Shown here piece by piece: positions 1-7,430 of a DNA stretch of 35,822 nt. The stretch comes from Nonomuraea sp. SBT364 (GTDB taxonomy: Bacteria; Actinomycetota; Actinomycetes; Streptosporangiales; Streptosporangiaceae). The position numbers were made by a program, and so were the translations under genes. The stretch is taken from contig NZ_LAVL01000084.1 in the NCBI RefSeq assembly GCF_001083785.1, forward strand, positions 1-35,822, written 5' to 3'. The notes under the pieces are model-generated. The model was given only the letters and a program-made list of their open reading frames with translations. It had not been told where the DNA came from and ran no database searches. Position 1 is the stretch's first letter. Every line of letters starts with the position of its first letter.

Positions 1-781
1 GCACCCGGTAGGCGGCGGGTTCGGGGTCGGGGAGGTCGATGGAGTAGAGGAGGGTGGCGAGCTGGTCGAGGGTGTAGGTGGTGCCGGAGGCTTCGGCGAT
101 CCGGCATGGCCGCTCGAGGTCAGCCTTGCGGTTGATGGTGCCGGGGATGCGGAGGACGCGGGCGAGGTCGCCGACGCCTCGCCCGTAGTGCCAGCCGAGG
201 GTGCGGGCGGCGGCTTCGATGACGAGTTGCCAGCGGGTGGAGAGGGTGACGATGTCGTCGTAGGTGGCAGCGGTGATGGTGTGGGGGGTGTCGAGGAGGT
301 GCCACGGGTACCAGCCGCCGCCCGAGTTGATCCACATGGTGGGTTCGGGCAGGCCGGCTGCGGCGAGGATGTTGCGGGCGGCGTCGGCGTCGGGCGGGAG
401 CGGCAGCGTGATGTGGGTGTGGCCCTTGGCGCAGTCGGCGGCGCAGACTTCGTGCTTGTGGCCGGGCACGTTGAGGTCGATGTCGGCCCAGAAGCCGGGG
501 AAAGACAGGGAGAGGTCGGCGGGGCCGCGGCTGCCGGGCGGTGGGGCTGTGCGAAGGGTGGTGGCGCGGGCGTAGATGCCCTGCTTGCCCTGCCGGTCGA
601 GTTTGCCGACGTACGCCACCGCGGCATCTAGGCCGTCGGGGTCGGTGGTGAAGTGGGCGCCGGCCCATGCGTTGGTGGCGCTGATGTTGAGCAGGCCGGG
701 GGCGCCTCCGTGGAGGGTGTTGAGCCAGGCGTGGACCTGCTGGAGGTCTGCTTGGTGTGGTGTGGTGTCGGAGGCGTTCAA
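1..781 (-). CDS. Bifunctional DNA primase/polymerase (prim-pol), 3' part missing
   Basis: About 260 N-terminal residues are visible and the gene runs off the left edge. The product resembles archaeo-eukaryotic primase superfamily prim-pol domains that prime and extend DNA in phages and plasmids. The metal-binding pair appears as FWADIDLN (residues about 97-104), followed by WINSGGGWYPWHLLD, the region holding the conserved His, and then VLRIPGTINRK, the familiar basic motif of the family. Start: TTG at 781 preceded by AAGGGGAAA; no ATG or GTG fits better, so the TTG is an inference. A C-terminal helicase or primase-accessory domain may lie outside the window. It ends the visible leftward operon, about 80 nt after the preceding small gene. 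Confidence 0.85.
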   Translation of the reverse strand, partial: MNASDTTPHQADLQQVHAWLNTLHGGAPGLLNISATNAWAGAHFTTDPDGLDAAVAYVGKLDRQGKQGIYARATTLRTAPPPGSRGPADLSLSFPGFWADIDLNVPGHKHEVCAADCAKGHTHITLPLPPDADAARNILAAAGLPEPTMWINSGGGWYPWHLLDTPHTITAATYDDIVTLSTRWQLVIEAAARTLGWHYGRGVGDLARVLRIPGTINRKADLERPCRIAEASGTTYTLDQLATLLYSIDLPDPEPAAYRV

Positions 782-863
782 CCCGGTTTCCCCTTGGTGC
801 GGTGGTGCTCGGATGGAGGTCAGGTGTGGGGTTGGGCGGGTCTCCGCCAGCGGTGCCGTGCGG

Positions 864-1058
864 TTAGAAGAGGGCGTCCTGCGTGCGCTGCTTGTGGGGT
901 TCCGCGACCACGGGCCCGGCCTTCTGTGCGAGGGCGCGGTGTCGTGGCGCGCAGGTGTCGCAGGTGAGCGCGCTGTAGCAGGTCCGTCCGGGCAGGCGCC
1001 CGGTGATGATGAGGGTGGCGGGCCTGCGGCAGGTGGAGCAGCGACTGACCCATCGCAT
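864..1058 (-). CDS. Small Cys-rich protein, possible zinc ribbon (64 aa)
   Basis: No family recognised. The protein has two CxxC pairs (CSTC near residue 7 and CDTC near residue 33) spaced like a zinc ribbon, and a basic composition compatible with nucleic-acid binding. GGAG sits 6 nt before the ATG at 1058. A competing frame starting at 1077 would overlap the upstream stop as ATGA, but its product is an Arg/Pro/His-rich string typical of an off-frame reading in GC-rich DNA, so this frame was preferred. It lies between the PP-loop protein and the primase in the early operon. Confidence 0.6.
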   Translation of the reverse strand: MRWVSRCSTCRRPATLIITGRLPGRTCYSALTCDTCAPRHRALAQKAGPVVAEPHKQRTQDALF

Positions 1059-1076
1059 CGGTGTCTCCGGCGCTCA

Positions 1077-1994
1077 TCAGGCGACCGCCTCGCCTGAGCG
1101 GCACGTCCACGGGGAACATCCGTCAGGGTCGCCCTGCTCGGCGCGTTCCAGGTCCTCGCCGTGGTAAAAGTCGTCGAGGCTGGGCTGGTTGTCCTCCAGC
1201 CATTCGCTCCTGCTCACCTTGTCGATGGGTGCCTCGTCGAGCGGCACGCGAGCCCTGTGAAGGTACATGGATCCGCGCAGGTCCTGGCCCTGGGGGTTGG
1301 CCCGAGCGCTGCCGTTGCGGATCGCAGCGTCGAACGCGACCGCGTCGGCCCACTCGGCGGGTGACTCGTCGCGTAGCTGTCGCCATTGCCGATTGCCGTG
1401 GAAGGGGCACCCGATGCACGCCGACTTCTCGGCGCTCCATCCGCGCTTGCGCAGGTAGCGCTCGCAGTCCCTCCGCGTCCATTTCAGGTCGAGCAGCGGG
1501 AAGACGTTGCGCATATACCGGACGTCTGAATCACGGGCGCGGCCGATCTCGTCAAGGCTGATCCCGATCGCCGTCTCCACGTACACCCCTTTGGGAACCG
1601 GCGTCGGGTGGACGTAGCCGAGCAGTTCCCTGGTCTTCTGCTTGATCGGCTTCAGCTTGTACTCGCTGGTGCACTGCCTTCGGGCCATGCCGTCAGACCC
1701 GTCAGGGTTGCGGACGAACAGGGGCATAGATGCGAACCGGTGGGCCGGGTCGAGGGCGTCGTTGCGGATGTTTCCGCCGCTGACCCGATGCACGGGGATT
1801 CCGTGCCGGGCGGCGTAATCGGCCAGTCGGTCGAGGTGCTCGTAGACCGCTTTGGGCTCCCATCCGGTGTCGGCGAAGATGGCGGCGTGGAAGGGTGGGA
1901 TGACGTCTTCACACGCCAGGAGCAGGAGCGCCGTGGACTGGACGCCGGCGCCGAGGCTGAGAATGCGCAGGGTGGGGGGCGGAGAGGTGTTCAC
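1077..1994 (-). CDS. PAPS-reductase-like PP-loop protein (adenine nucleotide alpha hydrolase fold)
   Basis: The 305-aa protein begins with a strand and the loop SLGAGVQS (residues 13-20), a variant PP-loop of the PAPS reductase/ATP sulfurylase-like family, which also contains DndC. Further marks are RRQCTSEYKLKPI (Cys 108) and CIGCPFHGNRQW (Cys 193 and 196), a cysteine arrangement seen in phage members. The family activates a substrate with ATP or handles adenylylated sulfate; the substrate here is unknown. Start: GTG at 1994, preceded by AAGGAG and overlapping the upstream stop by 4 nt (GTGA). An in-frame extension to 2207 is only Arg/Pro-rich and was discarded. A role in sulfur chemistry or in nucleic-acid modification cannot be distinguished from sequence. 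Confidence 0.85.
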   Translation of the reverse strand: MNTSPPPTLRILSLGAGVQSTALLLLACEDVIPPFHAAIFADTGWEPKAVYEHLDRLADYAARHGIPVHRVSGGNIRNDALDPAHRFASMPLFVRNPDGSDGMARRQCTSEYKLKPIKQKTRELLGYVHPTPVPKGVYVETAIGISLDEIGRARDSDVRYMRNVFPLLDLKWTRRDCERYLRKRGWSAEKSACIGCPFHGNRQWRQLRDESPAEWADAVAFDAAIRNGSARANPQGQDLRGSMYLHRARVPLDEAPIDKVSRSEWLEDNQPSLDDFYHGEDLERAEQGDPDGCSPWTCRSGEAVA

Positions 1995-2296
1995 ACGGAC
2001 TCCTTGAGGAGGTCGGCGTCGATGGCGAGGACGACGCCGGGGGCGAGCTTGATGATCGGTCGGCCGGCGTGGTGGGCGCCGGCGGCGAGGGCGGCGACGC
2101 CTGCGGTGAGTCCGGCGTCGATGAGCCGCCGCATCAGGTCGGCGACCTCGAGTTCGGTCGTCGGCCAGGCGCGGTTGTGGCCGGTGCCGCCGGCGTGCGC
2201 GGGACACAGCCAGCCTTGGCGGGCCCAGTGGTCGAGGCGGCGGTAGGTGAGGCCGCGGTCGAGCACCTGCTGGAGGGTGAGGGCGCGGTCAGGCAT
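1991..2296 (-). CDS. MerR-like winged-helix DNA-binding protein (101 aa)
   Basis: The start TLQQVLDRGLTYRRLDHWARQGWL reads as a MerR/excisionase-type helix-turn-helix with its wing, followed by a helical stretch (ELEVADLMRRLIDAGL) where MerR proteins carry the linker helix. No effector-binding domain follows. Similar short proteins are common in actinophage early operons, where they act as regulators or excisionase-like factors; the role here is unknown. The start overlaps the upstream SLOG gene by 8 nt and its stop overlaps the PP-loop gene start. Confidence 0.75.
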   Translation of the reverse strand: MPDRALTLQQVLDRGLTYRRLDHWARQGWLCPAHAGGTGHNRAWPTTELEVADLMRRLIDAGLTAGVAALAAGAHHAGRPIIKLAPGVVLAIDADLLKESV

Positions 2297-3116
2297 GGCT
2301 GGCCTCCGCGGGCTGGTGGGGCCAGGTGGGGCGGACGGGTATTCCGGCGGCGGCTGCGCGGCGCATGCAGTCGCGGGTGCCGTTGCCTGCGCCGGGGAAG
2401 GCGGCGCATTCGTCGGCGCCGAGTTTCACCATCTCGGCGTTGCGGATGGGGCCGGCGGCGCGGCCGTGGGTGTTCCAGTCGGCGGGGTGGGTTTCCTCTT
2501 TGACGCCGTTGTGCTGGCACCACAGGTGGATGAGCCAGTCGGCGGATCGGTCGGGGCGGATGCCGTTGACGGGTTTGGGGTAGGCGGCGCCGTGGACGAC
2601 GGTGAGTACGGGGTGTACGGCGTGGATGCTGTTGAAGGCGGCCCAGATGCGGGGTTTGTCGGTGCGGTCGCGTCCGCCGGTGGCGAGGACGCGCCAGGGT
2701 TGCTGCTGCCATGCCCAGGTGCCGCATCGGGTGTCTGGGAGGCAGTAGTGGCGGAGCGGCGCGCAGGCGCCTGCTGGGGCTTCCTGGGAGCGGGTGAGGG
2801 CGGCGGGCGAGTGCTGGGCGCATGCCCAGCCGGTGATGTAGAAGCGGGCGGGTGTGGCGCCGCACTGGCATGGTTGTGGCTGCCAGGGGCGGGGCGGTGT
2901 GAAGGCGCGTGCTGGCGCGGGGGTGGCGGCGGGGTCGTTGGTGCGGGCGGTGCAGGTGCAGCCGGTGGTGGAGCATGCCCCGCTGGCGTTGACCCAGGTG
3001 GGGTCGTAGATGGGCCAGCCCCAGCGGGGGCGGTCGTCGTTGCGGGTGTGGACGGCACCTTGGTGGCCGCACCGGGTGCAGGGTTGGGCGAGTTCGTCGA
3101 GGGTCGGCTGGGTCAC
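2289..3116 (-). CDS. SLOG-family protein (DUF2493 domain) with Cys-rich N-terminus
   Basis: 275 aa. The C-terminal half carries the DUF2493/YspA-type SLOG pattern: RVLATGGRDRTDK, then VVHGAAYPKPVNG, DRSADWLIHLWC, PADWNTHGRAAGPIRN, AEMV and AAFPGAGNGTRDC. SLOG domains bind nucleotides or nucleotide-derived ligands and are frequent in phages and defence contexts. The N-terminal 130 residues hold several Cys pairs (CTRCGH, CSTTGCTC, CQCG) that look like zinc-binding ribbons. Start: GTG at 3116 within GTGA, overlapping the upstream gene by 4 nt. The ligand and function are unknown; a nucleotide sensor or nucleotide-processing enzyme is the family-based expectation. Confidence 0.85.
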   Translation of the reverse strand: MTQPTLDELAQPCTRCGHQGAVHTRNDDRPRWGWPIYDPTWVNASGACSTTGCTCTARTNDPAATPAPARAFTPPRPWQPQPCQCGATPARFYITGWACAQHSPAALTRSQEAPAGACAPLRHYCLPDTRCGTWAWQQQPWRVLATGGRDRTDKPRIWAAFNSIHAVHPVLTVVHGAAYPKPVNGIRPDRSADWLIHLWCQHNGVKEETHPADWNTHGRAAGPIRNAEMVKLGADECAAFPGAGNGTRDCMRRAAAAGIPVRPTWPHQPAEASHA

Positions 3117-3322
3117 GCGATCCTCCGGAGTCCTCGGAACGGCCGGACGGTGATGGTGCCGTCGGGGTGGCGGATGGCGGCGTTGCGCGGGGCGCCGGGC
3201 GGCTGACGGTGCCAGTGGAGCCAGGGCGGCGCGGGTGGGAGCGGGTTGCGCTTGGAGGGCAGGACGAACCGGCAGACGACGGTGACGGCCTGCCCTCGCA
3301 GCGTGTAGACGGGGCTGATCAC
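3113..3322 (-). CDS. Hypothetical protein, 69 aa
   Basis: Not recognised. It is a small basic protein with a Pro-rich centre (NPLPPAPPWLHWHRQPPGAP) and a final FRGLRRI. Support for reality comes from fit rather than similarity: the GTG start overlaps the clamp gene stop by 4 nt and its stop overlaps the next GTG start by 4 nt, as at most junctions of this operon. Confidence 0.6.
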   Translation of the reverse strand: MISPVYTLRGQAVTVVCRFVLPSKRNPLPPAPPWLHWHRQPPGAPRNAAIRHPDGTITVRPFRGLRRIA

Positions 3323-4407
3323 GTGAGCCTCAGCGCCATCACGAGGCAGGTGAAGCGGCCGTCCTCGGAGGAGAAGAGTGCCGGCCGGGTGCTGGCCTCC
3401 ATCCCGATTCGGGCGGTGCCGGGGATGGCGTTCAGGGCGTCGGTCAGAAACTGGGCCTGGAAGCCGATCTCGATGCTGTCGGCGCCGGCGAGCTTGCAGT
3501 CGACGGCTTCGCTTCCGCGGCCGCCGTCGGCGTCGCTGGCCCGGATGACGACCTCGCTGGCCGTGAAGTTGAGTCGGACGGCGGTGGTCTTCCGGTCTGC
3601 GACCAGCGCGACCCGCTTCACCGCGGCGGCGAGGGTGGCCGCGTCCACCGTGGCGGTGATGGGCTGGTCGACCGTGGTGCGGGAGCGGTAGTCGATGAAC
3701 TGTTCGTCGATGAGGCGGATGGTGGTGGTGCGGTCGGGGGTGGCGATGGCGGCCATGCCGTTGTCGATGCCGATGCTGATGGCGCCGTGGCCGAGACCCT
3801 TGGCGATGTCGGCCAGGTGACTGCCGGGGATGAGGGCGGCGAGCGGGGCCGCGTGGGGCTGCCAGGTGGTGTCGGTGACGGCGATGCGGTAGCGGTCGGT
3901 GGCGGCGAGGGTGAACTGCTCGCCGTCGGTGTCGATCCTGATGCCGGTCAGCATGGGCCGGGTGGTGTCGTTGGTGGTGGCGGGGTGGACTTGGTTGACG
4001 GCGGCGGTGAGGGTGTCGGCGTCGATGGTTCCGGCGGGTTGGGGCGGCGTGGGGAGGTTGGGGTAGTCGTCGAGCGGCATGGTGGGGAGCGAGTATTCGG
4101 CGCGTCCGCAGGTGAGTGTGGCGTCGCGGTCCCCGGCGGTGATCTCGACGAAGGATTTGGTGGGCAGGTTTTTGGCGACTTCGGAGAGGAGGCGGCCGGG
4201 GAGGACGATGCGGCCGGGTTCGGCGACGTCGGCGGGGGCGTGGCCGCTGGCGGAGACGTCGTAGTCGAACGCGGACACGGTGAGCTGGTCGCCGTCGGCG
4301 TCGAGCAGCAGCCCGGACAGGATGGGGACGGTGGGGCGGAGGGGGACGGCGCGGGCAGTCCAGCCGACGAGGTCGGCGAGCAGCTTGGGGTCGATGGTGA
4401 ACTTCAC
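3319..4407 (-). CDS. dnaN: DNA polymerase III beta sliding clamp
   Basis: The 362-aa length and three-domain pattern match the bacterial beta clamp, a ring-shaped dimer that tethers polymerases to DNA. Recognisable segments are the N-terminal MKFTIDPKLLADLVGWTA, PILSGLLLDADGD, RPMLTGIRIDTDGEQFTLAATDRYRIA in the middle domain, and the C-terminal LVMALRLT, which ends like the usual clamp tail (consensus MPMRL) but is divergent. A second clamp inside an element suggests it supplies its own replisome part or recruits the host polymerase. ATG start at 4407 overlaps the upstream stop by 4 nt. Confidence 0.95.
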   Translation of the reverse strand: MKFTIDPKLLADLVGWTARAVPLRPTVPILSGLLLDADGDQLTVSAFDYDVSASGHAPADVAEPGRIVLPGRLLSEVAKNLPTKSFVEITAGDRDATLTCGRAEYSLPTMPLDDYPNLPTPPQPAGTIDADTLTAAVNQVHPATTNDTTRPMLTGIRIDTDGEQFTLAATDRYRIAVTDTTWQPHAAPLAALIPGSHLADIAKGLGHGAISIGIDNGMAAIATPDRTTTIRLIDEQFIDYRSRTTVDQPITATVDAATLAAAVKRVALVADRKTTAVRLNFTASEVVIRASDADGGRGSEAVDCKLAGADSIEIGFQAQFLTDALNAIPGTARIGMEASTRPALFSSEDGRFTCLVMALRLT

Positions 4408-4655
4408 TGGGTGTCTCCCTCGTCGTCGTCGCTGTTGTTGTGGCGGTTTAGGCAGGTCAGGCAGGTGCCGGGCTTGTTCGGGTCGAGCCAGCCGGCGCCC
4501 TCGCGAGGGGTCGACTCGACGGCGAGGAGGTCGTCGCAGTCGGGATAGATGTGGCCGATGAAGACGGGGGGTTCGTTGAACTGGCCGGCGGTGGCGTCTT
4601 CGCCGCCGGGGTACCAGGGGCGGATCCAGTCGAGCCAGGCCGGGGCGGTGTTCAT
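4404..4655 (-). CDS. Hypothetical acidic protein with CxxC (83 aa)
   Basis: Not recognised. It has a Trp-rich start (WLDWIRPWYPG), a single CLTC pair near residue 69 and an acidic tail (NSDDDEGDTQ). ATG at 4655 overlaps the whiB-like stop by 4 nt (ATGA); the longer in-frame opening to 4904 is Arg/Pro-rich and belongs to the shadow of the WhiB gene. It lies between WhiB and the clamp gene in the same operon. Confidence 0.65.
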   Translation of the reverse strand: MNTAPAWLDWIRPWYPGGEDATAGQFNEPPVFIGHIYPDCDDLLAVESTPREGAGWLDPNKPGTCLTCLNRHNNSDDDEGDTQ

Positions 4656-4912
4656 GCGGCTGCGGTCCTTCCGTCGTCGGCGTGCGGGTTGGTGGTGCGG
4701 GCGCGGCGGCGTTCGCTGGGGGTGAGGCCGCCCCAGATGCCGTCGGGTTCGCCGGCGCGTAGCGCCCAGTCGAGGCAGTCGCGGAGGACGGGGCATTCGC
4801 GGCAGATGTTCTTGGCGGCTTTCACTTCGGGGAGGCGGGTGCTGTAGGCGATGAGGAAGAACGTCTCGGTCGGCATGTCGCGGCAGGCGGCGCGCTTCTC
4901 CCACGAGGTCAT
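4652..4912 (-). CDS. WhiB-family iron-sulfur transcription factor (86 aa)
   Basis: All four cluster cysteines are present (C10, C37, C40, C46 in the C..CxxCx5C arrangement), followed by the GIWGG turn (residues 58-62) and a basic TPSERRRART tail, the DNA-contacting part. WhiB proteins carry a 4Fe-4S cluster and modulate host sigma-factor-dependent transcription. Phage-borne members are known, such as the mycobacteriophage TM4 WhiB, which interferes with host WhiB2 and septation; a comparable role here is possible but not shown. Start ATG at 4912 lies within an ATGA overlap with the methyltransferase stop. Confidence 0.95.
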   Translation of the reverse strand: MTSWEKRAACRDMPTETFFLIAYSTRLPEVKAAKNICRECPVLRDCLDWALRAGEPDGIWGGLTPSERRRARTTNPHADDGRTAAA

Positions 4913-6003
4913 GCGACCCCCTCGAACAGCGCCGGCTGGTAGAGCCGCGGCCGGGCGGCCAGCGCCTCCGCCGGGTAGATGGCGGCCAGGTAGTCGCGCA
5001 CCAGGGGCGGCCAGTCGATGCCGAGCGTGGCGCCGAGCACCGCGGCGGCGACCGGCGGCGCGACCACGTCGGCCGCCTGGAGGAATTGCTTGGACCGGGA
5101 GCCGCGCCACGGGTAGTCGGCCGGGAACCCGGTCAGGAGCCCCGCCTGGGATGCAGTGAGCGGAGCGCCGTCGGAGACGCGCTTCCACGACCGGGCCTTG
5201 CTGGTGAGGCACCAAGACGGGCCGTCAGCCGAGAACTCGTTGCCGCCGCTGGTGCGGCGATTCCCGCGGGTGTTGATCCGCTCGCCTGCTGGCCAGCCGA
5301 GGGCGGCCGCCATGGTGATGTGCGGGAACTGGTCGGCGATGGGCGGTAGCTCGTGCATGGGGGCGGCGAAGCGGCCGGTGGTCCACAGGTCGCGCATGGG
5401 CAGGCCGTCCAGTTCGGGGACGGTGTCGCGGGTGGCGATGAGGAAGGTGCGGGTGCGGGTGCTGGCTACGCCGAGTTCGTGTGCGGCGACGGTGAGGACG
5501 GCGAGGTGCGTCCAGTTGGCGGTCATGGCGAGTTCGGCGCTGATCTCCTGCCAGATCGGAGCGGCGGCGGGAACCTGCTCGGCGACCAGCCATCGCAGGT
5601 TGGGCAGGCGGAATGCGAACCGGAGCGTTTCGACCAGGAGGGATGAGCGTGGGTCGTTCATCTCGGCGAGCGCCGCGGCGTATGCGTCGTCGGGCTGCAT
5701 GCCGGCGAAGTTGTCGCCGAGCAGGGTGAGGGCTTCGCGGATGGCGGGGAAGTCGGTGAGTCCTTTGCCGAGTCCGCTGCGGCTGAATGGGGGGCAGGGT
5801 GGGGTGATGATGGCGCCGGTGATCGGGTGCATGGTGTCGGGGTCGAGGTCGAGGACGCTGCCGCGGGTTCGGTTGAAGCCGGCGACTTGGGCGGTGTCGC
5901 AGGCGTCGGGGTCGATGTCGTAGCCGTGGATGGGCTGGGCGAGGTTGAGGATGTGGGCGCCCATGTCGAGGCCGCCGGGGCCGGCGAAGAGGTTGAGGAT
6001 CAC
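4909..6003 (-). CDS. C5-cytosine DNA methyltransferase
   Basis: The 364-aa protein has the ordered motifs of the family: motif I LNLFAGPGGLDMGAH (residues 3-17) for SAM, motif IV TPPCPPFS with catalytic Cys 70, a motif VI-like AEQVP (about 141-145) and motif VIII STRTRTFLIAT. Two deviations stand out: PCPPFS in place of the usual PCQPFS, and EQV in place of ENV. The target-recognition region is short. No restriction endonuclease is adjacent, so an orphan methyltransferase protecting element DNA is the simplest reading. The GTG start at 6003 forms GTGA with the resolvase stop; upstream in-frame codons are shadow sequence. Confidence 0.93.
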   Translation of the reverse strand: MILNLFAGPGGLDMGAHILNLAQPIHGYDIDPDACDTAQVAGFNRTRGSVLDLDPDTMHPITGAIITPPCPPFSRSGLGKGLTDFPAIREALTLLGDNFAGMQPDDAYAAALAEMNDPRSSLLVETLRFAFRLPNLRWLVAEQVPAAAPIWQEISAELAMTANWTHLAVLTVAAHELGVASTRTRTFLIATRDTVPELDGLPMRDLWTTGRFAAPMHELPPIADQFPHITMAAALGWPAGERINTRGNRRTSGGNEFSADGPSWCLTSKARSWKRVSDGAPLTASQAGLLTGFPADYPWRGSRSKQFLQAADVVAPPVAAAVLGATLGIDWPPLVRDYLAAIYPAEALAARPRLYQPALFEGVA

Positions 6004-6581
6004 GGCGTCACCACCCCGGGCCATGTGATCTTGTCGAGGGCGCTGCGGTGCTTGGCCGGGACCGGGGCGAAGGGGTGGCCGATGGCGTCGCAGCCCATGG
6101 CCATGAGGACGACGGCGTCGGCGGCGTTGTCGTCGCCGCCGGTTTCCCAGGCGGGCCAGCGGCGGGCGACGGCGTCGACGACTTCGGTCTTCTTGGGCTG
6201 GCTCTTGCCGGTGGCGTAGATGCCGCGGTGGGCGGGGTTGACTTCGACGACGGGGATGCCGAGGAGGTGGAGGCGGTGGACGACCCGCCACCACAGGCCG
6301 GAGCGTTCGTGTGCGCCGCCGCCGGAGCGGCTGTAGGCGGGCATTTCGACGACGACTAGCCGCGCGGTGGCGCCGATGTGGTTGGTGATGTCGTCGGCGA
6401 GGGTTTTGAGTGCGGCGTCGCGGCGTGCGAGGGGCAGGTTGGTGACGCCGTTGAGGCCGATGGTGTGGCACCAGCCGGTTGAGCTGGCGATGCCGGTGGC
6501 GGTGAGGCTGATGTCGAGGCCGATGACGCGGGGCCCGGGTGCCGCCCCCGTGGTGGGGGCGGCGGTGGTGGGGGCGGTCAT
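6000..6581 (-). CDS. RuvC-like Holliday-junction resolvase/RNase H-fold protein
   Basis: 193 aa with an RNase H fold pattern: GLDISLTATGIA gives the first acidic residue (D23), VVVEMPAYS the second (E79), and GGDDNAADAVVLMAMG the C-terminal acidic cluster (D150, D151, D155). A basic GKSQPKKTEVVDAV segment lies between, as in RuvC. The expected role is cutting four-way junctions or branched replication intermediates of the element. The start is ATG 6581, overlapping the upstream stop by 4 nt. A short Ala/Thr/Pro-rich leader (16 residues) precedes the fold. Confidence 0.85.
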   Translation of the reverse strand: MTAPTTAAPTTGAAPGPRVIGLDISLTATGIASSTGWCHTIGLNGVTNLPLARRDAALKTLADDITNHIGATARLVVVEMPAYSRSGGGAHERSGLWWRVVHRLHLLGIPVVEVNPAHRGIYATGKSQPKKTEVVDAVARRWPAWETGGDDNAADAVVLMAMGCDAIGHPFAPVPAKHRSALDKITWPGVVTP

Positions 6582-7006
6582 CGGGCGCCGCCGTTGATGG
6601 CGCGGGCGACGTGGAGGGCGTTCACGAAGTCGTCGCGGCGCTCGCAGTGGTTGCACACGCCGGTCGGGTCGTCGCAGGGCGGGGCGTCGTACTGGCGCGC
6701 GGTCTCCTCCAGCCAGGAGGCGAGCGGCTCGGCCAGGTCGGGGTTGGCCAGCGCGATCCACACCGCGTTGCACGGGTTGCGCAGGCCGCCCTTGCGGTAC
6801 CGCTTCTGGCCGGAGGCGACTACCTCCGACTCGGGTGTGCCGGCCGGGTGGGCGTGGGAGTAGACGGCGCTGGTGACGGCGGCGTCGGGGGACCAGACGG
6901 GGGAGGCTTTCCACGGTCCGGCGGCGGTGCCGCGCGCTGCTTCGCGCACGCGGGTGGCAGCGGTCTTGAGTTCTTCGGCGGTCGTCGTGGTGGTGGCGGT
7001 GTCCAT
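6578..7006 (-). CDS. Hypothetical actinophage early protein (142 aa)
   Basis: No function recognised. The sequence resembles small proteins repeatedly found in actinomycete prophage early operons, with a helical N-terminus, a middle segment NPCNAVWIALANPDLAEPLASWLEETA, and a late CDDPTGVCNHCERRDD Cys cluster that may bind zinc. It is joined by TAATG to the upstream gene and by ATGA to the resolvase gene. Confidence 0.75.
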   Translation of the reverse strand: MDTATTTTTAEELKTAATRVREAARGTAAGPWKASPVWSPDAAVTSAVYSHAHPAGTPESEVVASGQKRYRKGGLRNPCNAVWIALANPDLAEPLASWLEETARQYDAPPCDDPTGVCNHCERRDDFVNALHVARAINGGAR

Positions 7007-7185
7007 TACGCCTCCTGGACGGTGGGTGCGGGCTGGGGCGGGCGGTTGAGGGTGTCGACGGTGAGCGCGATCGCCGCCACGATGAGCGCGAGGGCGACGC
7101 CGGCCAGGAGGGCGACGAGCCAGACGGGCGGCTGGCCGGGCGTGTGGCCGCTGGCCTGGTCGGTGGGCGGTCCGAGGTCGTGCAT
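7006..7185 (-). CDS. Single-pass small membrane protein (59 aa)
   Basis: A Gly/Pro/Gln-rich N-terminus of about 20 residues is followed by one clear hydrophobic helix (VWLVALLAGVALALIVAAIA, about residues 21-40) and a short Pro-rich tail. Function is unknown. ATG at 7185 overlaps the upstream stop (TGATG). Longer in-frame starts produce Arg/Pro-rich shadow sequence. Confidence 0.65.
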   Translation of the reverse strand: MHDLGPPTDQASGHTPGQPPVWLVALLAGVALALIVAAIALTVDTLNRPPQPAPTVQEA

Positions 7186-7430
7186 CACGGGCCGTCCGGG
7201 CGGTAGAGGTCGTGGAGTTCGCGGTGCTCGGCGAGGAGCCGGTTGAAGTCGCGCTGCTCGAGCGCCTGCCGCCCTGCCTTCTCCAGTTCGGCGACGCGGG
7301 CGTGGGCGGCGGCGAGCCGCTGTTCGCTCCGGCGGCGGAGCTCGGCGCGGACGATGGGCGCGAACAGGCCGACGGCGGCGGCTGTCGAGGCGGCGGCGAT
7401 GGCGATGCCGCACCAGGCGAGGGGGCTCAC
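7185..7430 (-). CDS. Membrane-anchored coiled-coil protein (81 aa)
   Basis: The first 27 residues form one hydrophobic helix (PLAWCGIAIAAASTAAAVGL), and the rest is a charged, Glu/Arg-rich helix with heptad character (ELRRRSEQRLAAAHARVAEL). The shape (short anchor plus coiled coil) recalls phage spanin-like or accessory membrane proteins, but there is no lysis context. The GTG at 7430 overlaps the next gene's stop as GTGA. Confidence 0.65.
   Translation of the reverse strand: MSPLAWCGIAIAAASTAAAVGLFAPIVRAELRRRSEQRLAAAHARVAELEKAGRQALEQRDFNRLLAEHRELHDLYRPDGP

Noticed and set aside
1059..1119. Alternative gene starting at 1077 with an ATGA overlap
   Set aside because: Its product is a His/Arg/Pro-rich off-frame string, while the frame from 1058 gives ordered CxxC pairs and has a ribosome site.
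2247..3206. Long plus-strand open frame opposite the SLOG gene (319 codons)
   Set aside because: Gly/Val/Ala-rich translation without domains; opposite-strand shadow of real high-GC genes.
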